Source: Maricaulis sp. (lineage in GTDB: Bacteria; Pseudomonadota; Alphaproteobacteria; Caulobacterales; Maricaulaceae). From it: DNA of 41,515 nucleotides. The position numbers were made by a program, and so were the translations under genes. The stretch lies in NCBI RefSeq assembly GCF_015665295.1, contig NZ_JADFAJ010000002.1:1-41515 (forward strand), written 5' to 3'. The stretch's first letter is position 1; the number at the start of each line of letters is the position of its first letter. The notes under the pieces were generated by a model. It was not told the origin of the DNA and ran no database searches. It was given only the letters and a program-made list of their open reading frames with translations. Below are positions 24,377-32,800 of the stretch, in pieces.

Positions 24377-25167
24377 CAGAAACAACCACATCCTCACCGC
24401 TTCTTGTCGACCGCGACGACGCGTGCATGCGGATCCGGCTGAACCGGCCCGGGCGCGGCAATGCGCTGACGCCGGAGCTTCTGGATGCGCTGGTTGACGC
24501 ACTCTCGACCTGTGACGAAACGCGGGTTGTTGTCCTAACCGGCGAGGGCCGCGCCTTCTCCTCGGGCGGCGATATCAGCGAGTTTCACGCCCGTGCCGAA
24601 GACCCGCAAACGCTGCAGGCCTATGGCGATCGCGTCGTCAGCGCGCTCAACCAGGTCATACTCGCCCTGCGCGACCTGCCCTGCCCCAGCGTGGCAGCGG
24701 TCAATGGTCCGGTGACCGGTGGCGCGATCGGATTGATGCTGGCCTGTGACACCATCGTGATGAACCGCGACGCCTTCATCCAGCCTTACTATGCCAGGAT
24801 GGGCTTCGCCCCGGATGGCGGCTGGACCGCGCTGATGCCTGATCGGATCGGGTCAGCCCGCACCGGGTCCTGGCTGACCCTCGACAATCGCGTCAGCGCC
24901 GTTGCGGCCTTCGAAATGGGTCTCGCTGACCGGCTCGCTGATACCGAGAGCTTCGAAACCGTGCTGACGGATACGGTCGCTGAACTGGCCGGCCATGATC
25001 CGTGCGTCGCCACAATCAGCCGCCGCCTGCTTGATGCGCGCCGCTCCGGCGATCCGCTCAGCGCCAGGCTCGAGCGTGAGCGCACCGCCTTCTGCGCGCT
25101 TCTGGTGCGCCCCGAAACACGCGCCCGCATGGCCGCCTTCCTCGCACCCCGCGCGGAGGCCCGCTGA
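24373..25167 (+). CDS. Enoyl-CoA hydratase/isomerase family protein (crotonase), isomerase-like
   Basis: This 264-residue crotonase-fold protein has the oxyanion-hole segments GRAFSSGGDISEF (59-71) and NGPVTGGAIGLMLACD (111-126). The two glutamates of classical enoyl-CoA hydratase are not present: Gly120 and Tyr140 stand at the aligned places. GFAPDGG (144-150) puts an Asp where PaaG-like and other delta-isomerases have one. It may therefore shift a double bond rather than hydrate it; this is a hand alignment. It sits between TetR and an acyl-CoA ligase with overlaps at both ends. Confidence 0.82.
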   Translation: MTETTTSSPLLVDRDDACMRIRLNRPGRGNALTPELLDALVDALSTCDETRVVVLTGEGRAFSSGGDISEFHARAEDPQTLQAYGDRVVSALNQVILALRDLPCPSVAAVNGPVTGGAIGLMLACDTIVMNRDAFIQPYYARMGFAPDGGWTALMPDRIGSARTGSWLTLDNRVSAVAAFEMGLADRLADTESFETVLTDTVAELAGHDPCVATISRRLLDARRSGDPLSARLERERTAFCALLVRPETRARMAAFLAPRAEAR

Positions 25168-26669
25168 TGGATGTGATCACCGACATCACCGCCCGCCGCG
25201 CCGCCCTCACGCCGGACCGCCCCGCCTTTCACGTCGTCGCGACAGGCGAGATTGTGAGCTTCGCGGCGCTCGAGGACCGCAGCGCCCGCGCCGCCCGCGT
25301 GCTCGCCGACCGCGGCGTTGGCGCCGGCGACCGGGTCGCCATCCTGTGCCGCAACCGGGTGGAGTTTTTCGAGGCCCTGTTTGCCTGCGCCAAGCTGGGC
25401 GCCATCTTCGCCCCCCTCAACTGGCGCATGCCGGCCCGCGAACTCGCCGACCTTCTCGATGATTGTGCGCCCGTCCTGCTGCTTACCGGTGCCGAAGATG
25501 CCGCAACGGCAACCGGAGCTGCGCAGCTGCGCGGGATTGCGGTCATGGATCTCGAACAGGACTGGCAAGCTGCGCGCGATGCGGCCGAGCCCCATCCGGG
25601 GCGCGTGTCCTGGCCGGGCGACGAGCCGTGGTATCTGATCTACACCTCGGGAACGACCGGACGACCCAAGGGCGTGATCCAGACCTACCGCATGGCGCTG
25701 GTGAATTACGTCAACATCTCCCAGGCGATCGGCCTGCGCGATGGTGATGCGACGGTGAACTTCCTGCCGCTTTTTCATACCGCCGGGATCAACCTGCACA
25801 CCCTGCCGGTCCTGATGGCCGGAGGTCTCAACCATGTCCTGCCCGGCTTCGACGCCGCGACCGTGCTGGCACTGATTGAGGCCGGTCGCCTCGACGTCAT
25901 GCTGTGCGTACCGGCGGTCTATCGCGAGCTGTCACTGCACCCCGCTTTCGAGACCACCGACCTGACCCGGCTGCGGCACTGGGCCTGCGGCGGCGCGCCG
26001 ATGCCCGACGTGCTGATTGAGCAATATGCGGCACGCGGCGCCGTCGTGTGCAACGGGTTCGGCATGACCGAGACCGGGCCGACCGCCTTCCTGATGGATC
26101 GCGAGCATGCGCTCGACAAGATCGGATCGGTCGGCAAGCCGCAGCTGCTCATTGAAGCCCGAATTGCCACGCCCGATGGCACGCCCCTTCCGGTCGGCGA
26201 GACGGGTGAGGTGCAGTTCTTCGGGCCGGGCCTGACGCCGGGCTATTGGCAGCGCGAGGCCGAAACGCGGCAACTCTTCACCGCCGATGGCTGGCTCAAG
26301 AGCGGTGATCTCGGTCGCTTCGACAGCGACGGCTACTGCTATATCGCGGGCCGGATCAAGGAGATGTACATCTCCGGCGGGGAAAACGTCTATCCGGCAG
26401 AAGTCGAGAACGTGCTCGACGAACATCCCGCGATTCTCGAAGCCGCAGTGACCGGCGTCGACGACGAGAAGTGGGGCGAGGTCGGCTGTGCCCATCTCAT
26501 CCTGCGCGCGGGCCAGTCGGTGACAGATGAGGCGCTGCGATCCTGGTGCCGCGAGCGCCTGGCCGGCTACAAGGTGCCGCGTCATTTCCTGCGCGCCGAC
26601 GATTTTCCGCGCACGGCCGCCGGCAAGGTCCAGAAACACCTCCTGCCGAGGCCGGAGGGCGTTGAATGA
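25167..26669 (+). CDS. Acyl-CoA ligase (AMP-forming)
   Basis: This enzyme of 500 residues belongs to the ANL superfamily and activates a carboxylic acid to its CoA thioester with ATP. Motifs in order: IYTSGTTGRPKGV (about 158-170), NGFGMTETGPTAF (about 292-304), GWLKSGDLGRFDSDGYCYI then GRIKEMYISGGENVYPAEVE (about 395-414), and PRTAAGKVQKHLL with the catalytic Lys near the end. It resembles the long/medium-chain or aryl acyl-CoA ligases; the substrate cannot be read from the sequence. The start shares one base with the crotonase stop (TGATG), and the stop overlaps the MaoC gene by ATGA. Confidence 0.9.
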   Translation: MDVITDITARRAALTPDRPAFHVVATGEIVSFAALEDRSARAARVLADRGVGAGDRVAILCRNRVEFFEALFACAKLGAIFAPLNWRMPARELADLLDDCAPVLLLTGAEDAATATGAAQLRGIAVMDLEQDWQAARDAAEPHPGRVSWPGDEPWYLIYTSGTTGRPKGVIQTYRMALVNYVNISQAIGLRDGDATVNFLPLFHTAGINLHTLPVLMAGGLNHVLPGFDAATVLALIEAGRLDVMLCVPAVYRELSLHPAFETTDLTRLRHWACGGAPMPDVLIEQYAARGAVVCNGFGMTETGPTAFLMDREHALDKIGSVGKPQLLIEARIATPDGTPLPVGETGEVQFFGPGLTPGYWQREAETRQLFTADGWLKSGDLGRFDSDGYCYIAGRIKEMYISGGENVYPAEVENVLDEHPAILEAAVTGVDDEKWGEVGCAHLILRAGQSVTDEALRSWCRERLAGYKVPRHFLRADDFPRTAAGKVQKHLLPRPEGVE

Positions 26670-27061
26670 CCGCCCTCAAACCCCGCCCGGCCCAGGATCG
26701 TGCAAAGCTGGACAAGACATTCAGCCAGGCCGATTTCGACGCCTTTGCGCGCCTGTCCGGCGATGACAACCCGATCCATGTCGACCCGGAGTTCTCGGCC
26801 AGGACCCGGTTCGGCAAGACCGTCGCCCATGGCGCGCTCCTGTGCTCGGTCCTGCGCGGCCTTGTCGAAACGATCATGCCCGGCGGCCGTCAGCTCACCC
26901 AGAACACACAATACCCGGCCCCCAGCCTGGCCGGCGAGGTTCTCCGTTTCGAAGCCGAAACGGTTGGCGCCACCGAGCTGGGTATCCTGATCGCGCTGAA
27001 GGTCACCCGCCTGTCCGATGGCGTGGTCACCTGCCTCGGCCAGACCGAGGTGACGGCATGA
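26666..27061 (+). CDS. MaoC-like (R)-specific enoyl-CoA hydratase subunit
   Basis: This 131-residue hot-dog protein carries the hydratase-2 motif SGDDNPIHVDPEF at 31-43, with catalytic Asp33 and His38, followed by FGKTVAHGALL. It should hydrate a trans-2-enoyl-CoA to the (R)-3-hydroxyacyl-CoA. The next gene encodes a second hot-dog protein without the motif, so a heteromeric enzyme is possible. It overlaps its neighbours by ATGA on both sides. Confidence 0.86.
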   Translation: MTALKPRPAQDRAKLDKTFSQADFDAFARLSGDDNPIHVDPEFSARTRFGKTVAHGALLCSVLRGLVETIMPGGRQLTQNTQYPAPSLAGEVLRFEAETVGATELGILIALKVTRLSDGVVTCLGQTEVTA

Positions 27062-27447
27062 GCGGGCCGCTCAAACGTGGTCAGAGCGCGACCACAGAGC
27101 GAAGCTTTTCGCCGCAGGATGCCGCCGATCTGCATGCCCTGACCGGTGCGCCACTGTCCGGCGATGTCGTCCCGGAAGCCCTGATCAACAGCCTCTTCTC
27201 CTACCTGCTCGGCGTCGATTTGCCGGGCGAAGGCACGAATTATCTCAAACAGGAAACCCGCTTCCTCGGCCAGGCTCCGCTGGGCGAGCCGCTGACCGCG
27301 CGGGTCGAGATCACACGCCTGCGTCCGAACAAGCACCTGGTCGATCTGGCCACGACCTGCGTCACGGCGAGCGGCCGGACCATTGCCGAAGGGCGTGCCC
27401 TGGTGCTTGCCAGGGACGTCGCCAGCGCCTTTGGCAGCAAGGAATAG
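27058..27447 (+). CDS. Hot-dog fold protein, MaoC-like without catalytic motif
   Basis: This 129-residue protein keeps the back half of the MaoC fold: GVDLPGEGTNYLKQETRF, LGEPLTARVEITRLRP and TIAEGRALVL. The region that should hold G-D-x-N-P-x-H is replaced by TGAPLSGDVVPEALINSLFS, so the catalytic Asp/His pair is missing. It starts in the stop of the active MaoC gene. Pairs of one active and one degenerate hot-dog subunit are known (HadAB/HadBC, ChsH1-ChsH2), which suggests a structural or substrate-binding partner. The ATG at 27058 is supported by the overlap. Confidence 0.72.
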   Translation: MSGPLKRGQSATTERSFSPQDAADLHALTGAPLSGDVVPEALINSLFSYLLGVDLPGEGTNYLKQETRFLGQAPLGEPLTARVEITRLRPNKHLVDLATTCVTASGRTIAEGRALVLARDVASAFGSKE

Positions 27448-27517
27448 GCGACACTCTGCCGGCACAACCTTCACGCTGCATTGCGTTTTTTACTGTTCGC
27501 AGCCAATCTCCGGCGCC

Positions 27518-29164
27518 ATGAACGCCCTCAAGAAAGTCAACCACACACCCGCCGGCAGCGCCCGTCCCGACAGCGACATCATCATCGTCGGCGGTGGCCA
27601 TAACGGCCTGGTTTGCGCCGCCTATCTCGCCAGGGCCGGACTCAAGGTCACCGTGCTGGAACGCCGCGATGTCGTCGGTGGTGCCGCCGTGACCGAGGAA
27701 TTCCACCCCGGTTTCCGCAATTCGGTGGCCAGCTACACGGTCTCGCTGCTCAATCCGAAAATCATCACCGATCTCGACCTGCACGGCCATGGTCTTGAGA
27801 TTGTCGAGCGCAAGATCGGCAATTTCCTTCCGCTCGAGGATGGCCAATACCTGCTCGCCGGTGACGGGCTGACGCGTGACGAGCTTGCCAAATTCTCGGC
27901 CCGCGATGCCGAGCGACTGGATGAATACAGCGCCCGGCTTGAAGTGGTCGCCGACACGCTGCGCTCGCTGGTGCTCGAAACCCCGCCCAACCTGTCCGAA
28001 GGCAGCTGGCTGGGCGCGCTGCCGGAAATGATGAAGGCCGCCAATCTGGGTGGCCGGCTCGGCGGCATGTCGATGACGGCACGGCGCGACCTGCTCGACC
28101 TGTTCTCCAAATCGGCCGGCGACTGGCTCGATGGCTGGTTCGAGAGCGACGCCATCAAGGCGCTGTTCGGCTTTGACAGCATTGTCGGCAATTTCGCCAG
28201 CCCCTATACGCCGGGCAGTGCCTATGTGCTGCTGCATCACCTGTTCGGCGAGGTGAATGGCAAGAAGGGCGCCTGGGGCCATGCAATCGGCGGCATGGGG
28301 GCGATCACCCAGGCCATGGCCCGCTGCTGCGAGGCGCGTGGGGTCGAGATCCGCACCGGCTGTGCGGTCCGCGAAGTCCTCGTTGAAGACGGCGGTGCCG
28401 GGACGGTGGTGCTCGACAGTGGCGAGCGCCTGGCTGCCCGCGCGGTGGTCTCCAACCTCAACCCGAAACTCCTGTTCGGCTCCCTGATCGATCCGGCCGC
28501 CCTGCCCGCCGATTTCAGCGAACGTATCCGCCATTATCGCTGCGGCTCCGGCACCTTCCGGATGAATGTCGCGCTGGACCGACTGCCCAGCTTCACCGCC
28601 CTGCCCGGCGACGGCGATCATCTGACCGCCGGCATCATCATGGCGCCCTCGCTGGCCTATATGGAGCAGGCCTATGTCGACGCCCGCCGCCAGGGCTGGT
28701 CGAACGCGCCGATCATCGAAATGCTCATCCCCTCGACCCTCGATCCGACCCTCGCGCCGGAAGGCAAGCATGTCGCCAGCTTGTTCTGCCAGCATGTTCA
28801 ACCGGACCTGTCCGGCGGTCGCGACTGGGATGATCATCGCGACACGGTGGCCCAGGTCATGCTCGACACGGTCGAGCGCTGGGCGCCCGGCTTCCGGGAC
28901 AGCGTTCTGGGCTATCAGGCCCTGACACCGAAGGATCTCGAGCGGACATTCGGCCTCATCGGCGGCGACATCTTCCATGGCGCCTTGAGCCTCGACCAGC
29001 TGTTCTCGGCCCGCCCGGTGCTCGGCCATGCCGACCATCGCAGCCCGATCAAACGCCTCTACCAGTGCGGCGCCGGCACCCATCCCGGCGGCGGCGTCAC
29101 CGGCGCTCCCGGCCACAATGCCGCCCGCGAAATCCTGAAGGATTTCGGCAAGCGGATGGGCTAG
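27518..29164 (+). CDS. FAD-dependent oxidoreductase, PYROXD2/phytoene-desaturase-like
   Basis: This 548-residue flavoprotein has an N-terminal dinucleotide-binding motif (DIIIVGGGHNGLVCAAYLARAG, with the Glu of VTVLERR) and GGAAVTEE. The C-terminal CGAGTHPGGGVTGAPGHNAARE is typical of the phytoene-dehydrogenase-like/PYROXD2 group (COG1233). The reaction is not known for this branch; no carotenoid genes are nearby. I chose the ATG at 27518 because the conserved N-terminus begins just after it, although no strong ribosome site is visible. It lies 70 bases after the hot-dog gene, so it may have its own promoter. Confidence 0.82.
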   Translation: MNALKKVNHTPAGSARPDSDIIIVGGGHNGLVCAAYLARAGLKVTVLERRDVVGGAAVTEEFHPGFRNSVASYTVSLLNPKIITDLDLHGHGLEIVERKIGNFLPLEDGQYLLAGDGLTRDELAKFSARDAERLDEYSARLEVVADTLRSLVLETPPNLSEGSWLGALPEMMKAANLGGRLGGMSMTARRDLLDLFSKSAGDWLDGWFESDAIKALFGFDSIVGNFASPYTPGSAYVLLHHLFGEVNGKKGAWGHAIGGMGAITQAMARCCEARGVEIRTGCAVREVLVEDGGAGTVVLDSGERLAARAVVSNLNPKLLFGSLIDPAALPADFSERIRHYRCGSGTFRMNVALDRLPSFTALPGDGDHLTAGIIMAPSLAYMEQAYVDARRQGWSNAPIIEMLIPSTLDPTLAPEGKHVASLFCQHVQPDLSGGRDWDDHRDTVAQVMLDTVERWAPGFRDSVLGYQALTPKDLERTFGLIGGDIFHGALSLDQLFSARPVLGHADHRSPIKRLYQCGAGTHPGGGVTGAPGHNAAREILKDFGKRMG

Positions 29165-29171
29165 GGCTGTC

Positions 29172-29236
29172 GGGGACAGGTATAATTAACGCGCCAGACC
29201 GTGGATCTGGCGCGTTAATTATACCTGTCCCCTTTT
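29172..29236 (+). terminator. 61-bp perfect palindrome with T-tract
   Basis: Arms of 27 bases (29172-29198 and 29206-29232) pair without a mismatch around a 7-base loop, CCGTGGA. TTTT follows at 29233-29236. It starts eight bases after the oxidoreductase stop and lies between convergent genes. The AT-rich stem centre (TATAATTAA) is unlike the surrounding GC-rich DNA. It is a plausible terminator for the plus strand, and its start GGGGACAGGTATAAT looks like a RAYT/REP-type mobile repeat. Confidence 0.85.
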
Positions 29237-29245
29237 GGCGGAAGC

Positions 29246-29773
29246 TCAGCCCTTGACGCGTTCCAGCGATTCCGCGATCAGCTCGCGCGCCTTGGCGGCG
29301 TCGCCCCAGCCAATGACCTTGACCCATTTATTGGGCTCGAGATCCTTGTAGTGCTCGAAGAAATGCTTGATGCGCATCAGCTGGGCTTCCGGGATGTCGT
29401 CCGGCTCGTTGACCTTGCCATAGAGCGGCGACAGCTTGGCGTGCGGGACGGCGAGGATCTTCTCGTCCATGCCGCTCTCGTCTTCCATCAAGAGGACGCC
29501 GATCGGACGGGCGCGCACGACGCAGCCCGGCACCAGCGTGGTGTGGCCGACGATCATCACATCGATCGGATCGCCATCTTCCGACAGGGTGTGCGGCATG
29601 AAGCCGTAATTGCACGGATAGCTCATCGGCGTGTGCAGGTAGCGATCGACAAACAGCGTGCCCGCTTCCTTGTCCATCTCGTATTTGACCGGCTGGCCAC
29701 CGACCGGGACCTCGATGATGACATTGATGTCTTCAGGCGGATTTTCGCCCGCGGAGATTTTGTCGATCCGCAT
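29246..29773 (-). CDS. ppa: Inorganic pyrophosphatase (family I)
   Basis: This 175-residue soluble pyrophosphatase hydrolyses pyrophosphate to phosphate and so drives biosynthetic reactions. The family I signature is [10 protein letters not shown], with metal-binding Asp residues, preceded by [19 protein letters not shown] and [11 protein letters not shown]. The closing [15 protein letters not shown] is also typical. Two ATGs are adjacent; the second (29773) is preferred because AAGGAG (29780-29785) lies six bases before it. It follows gltB on the same strand across a 110-base gap. Confidence 0.95.
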   Translation of the reverse strand: MRIDKISAGENPPEDINVIIEVPVGGQPVKYEMDKEAGTLFVDRYLHTPMSYPCNYGFMPHTLSEDGDPIDVMIVGHTTLVPGCVVRARPIGVLLMEDESGMDEKILAVPHAKLSPLYGKVNEPDDIPEAQLMRIKHFFEHYKDLEPNKWVKVIGWGDAAKARELIAESLERVKG

Positions 29774-29883
29774 CATGGACTCCTTGCGGCTGGTCCGGAC
29801 GTTGTCTTACGCCCGATTTCTGGCGCGACCAATGCCCGTGTTGCGCCGCAATATCAATTCTCAAGGGCATAAAAACTGGCGGG

Positions 29884-32800
29884 TCAGGCCGATTGGCTGT
29901 CATTCGCCGCTGCCAGGGCCGCGCGCTCGCGCTTGACCACTTCCTCGCCGCGCAGATGGACAAAATGCGCCCGCTCCGTTGTCCAGCCTGCAAGCAAACG
30001 TTTCGCGATCCGCGATCCGGTCTCCGCCGCATGCGCCTCGATCATCGCCAGGCAGCGCTGTTCGCTCTCTCCTTCGAGGTCGAAGGCGAGCACCGTCTCG
30101 CGATTGAGGCGGGCATCGAGACGACGGTCCGGATCATGAACGAAGACATCGCCCCCGGTCATGCCGGCGGCAAAATTGTCGCCGACCGGGCCGAGGATGA
30201 CGGCAGTGCCACCGGTCATGTATTCACAGCCATTCGTGCCACAGCCTTCGATCACCGCATCGGCCCCGGAATTGCGGACGCCGAAGCGCTGGCCGGCCCG
30301 CCCTGCCGCCATCAGGCGGCCGGTGGTGGCGCCGTAAAGACAGGTATTGCCTATGATGGCGTGTTCCTCATTGGCCTCGGTCGCGCCGCCATAGGGTCGC
30401 ACGATGATCGAGGCACCCGACAGGCCCTTGCCGACATAGTCATTGGCATCGCCATCAAGCTCGATCCGCAAACCCTTGGCTGCGAAGGCGCCGAGCGACT
30501 GACCGGCCGAACCGCGCAGACGCAGGGTGAGATGGTCCGTGCCGAGCCCGTCCGGACCGAAACGGGCGACAATCTCCGAAGAGGTTCGTGTGCCGACAGC
30601 GCGATCGGTATTCTTGACGCCATAATCGAGCTGCATCTTCTCGCCGCGATCGAAGGCGGGCGCCGCGTCCTCGATGATCTGCTCGTCGAGCGCCGGGGCG
30701 ACAGGGTTGCGCAGGCTGCGGGTCGAACGCGCCGGACGCTCCACGGCATCGGCGCGCGACATGATCGCCGAGAGGTCAAGATCGTCGAGCGATTCCGAGC
30801 CGCGCGAGACCTGGTCGAGCAGGTCAGCCCGGCCGATCACATCTTCCAGCGAGGTGGCGCCGAGGCCGGCGAGTATCTCGCGCACATCCTGTGCGAGGAA
30901 GGTCATCAGGTTGACGACATGGTCCGGGAAGCCGCCAAAGCGGGCGCGCAGATCATCATCCTGGGTACAGATCCCGACCGGGCAGGTATTGGAATGGCAC
31001 TGGCGCACCATCAGACAGCCCAGCGCGATGAGCGAGGCGGTCCCGACACCGAATTCCTCGGCGCCCAGCATGGCGGCAATGACAATGTCGCGCCCGGTGC
31101 GGATCCCGCCATCGGCGCGCAGGGTGACACGCTCGCGCAGGCCGTTCAGCGACAGCATCTGGTGCGCCTCGGCGAGGCCGAGTTCCAGCGGACCGCCAGC
31201 AAACTTGATCGAGGACAGGGCTGCCGCGCCGGTGCCGCCGACCGAGCCGGATATATTGATGATATCAGCATTGGCCTTGGCGACGCCGGCAGCGACGGCA
31301 CCGACCCCGGCGGCCGCAACCAGCTTCACCCCGACCCGGGCCGTCGGATTGATCTGCTTGAGGTCATAGATCAGCTGCGCCAGGTCCTCGATCGAATAGA
31401 TATCATGGTGGGGCGGCGGCGAGATCAGGCTGACGCCCGGCGTCGCCAGGCGCATGCGGGCGATGAATTCGGTGACCTTGAAGCCGGGCAGCTGGCCACC
31501 TTCACCGGGCTTGGCACCCTGTGCCACCTTGATTTCCATCTCGCGGCACTGGCCGAGATATTCCGCCGTCACACCGAACCGGCCGGAGGCGATCTGCTTG
31601 ACCGCGGAGTTCATGTTGTCGCCATTTGGCAGCGGCTTGTAGCGGGCCGGATCCTCGCCGCCCTCGCCGGAGACCGATTTGGCACCGATCCGGTTCATCG
31701 CCACATTCAGCGCGCCATGCGCTTCGGGTGACAGGGCACCCAGCGACATACCCGGCGTGACGAAACGGCGCCGGATGCCGTTGATCGATTCGACCCGGTC
31801 GAGGCCGACCGCCGGACCGATGGAGCGCATGTCCATGAGGTCGCGAAGCTGGATCGGTCCCTGGTCGCGGATCGCCGAGCGGTAGGATTTCCACGCCTTC
31901 GCATCATTGCCGCGAACGGCCGCCTGCAAGGCGCTGATCACCGGTGCGTTGAGCGCATGGCGGTCACCGCTGGAGCGCTGGCGATAGAAACCACCGACCG
32001 GCAGGCGCGCCTCATCGCCGCGCCAGGACTTGCGGTGAAGTTCCACGGTGCGCACTTCCAGACCGGGAAGACCGATCCCGGAGATCCGGCTCACAACGCC
32101 CGGCAGATAGGCTTCCACCAGGGCGCGCGACAGGCCGAGCACCTCGAAATTGCAGCCGCCGCGATAAGAGGAAATGATCGAAATTCCCATCTTGGAGAGG
32201 ATTTTGAGCAGGCCGCCATCAAGCGCCGCTTTCAGGCGGCCGGCGCGGGCGCGGGCCCAGCTCTCGCCGCCCACGCTTTCGCGTCCCGCCGTGACCGTGT
32301 CGAAGGCGAGATAAGGGTTTACCGTGGTCGCGCCGAGGCCGATCAGCACAGCCGCATAATGGGCGTCGAAACACTCACCCGCCCGCACATTGAGCGAACA
32401 GAAATTGCGCAGGCCCTCACGGGTCAGGGTGGAGTGGACAGCCCCGGCGACCAGGATCATCGGCAGGGCGGCATTTTCGGCATCCTGGCGGTGATCAGTC
32501 AGGACGAGATGGGCAGCGCCGTCGCGGACGGCGGCGACACATTCGCGGATGACATCATCAATCGCCTGGCGCAGGACCTGACCATCGCCTGTGGCCTTCA
32601 CGACCGGCAGCAGGCAATCGATCTCCTTGACCGCGCAGCCCATATGGCCGCGCCAGCGCTCATAACCGCCATTGGTCAGGATCGGGCTGTCGAGCACGAG
32701 CACGCTGGCCCGCGCCTCACCCTGTCCCAGGATATTCCCGAGATTACGGAAACGGGTCTTCAGACCCATCACCCGGCCTTCGCGCAACGGGTCGATCGGC

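Noticed and set aside
27362-29116. Long minus-strand open frame opposite the FAD oxidoreductase
   Set aside because: The plus-strand protein has a clear FAD motif and C-terminal family signature, while the minus translation is His/Gln/Gly-rich without domains.
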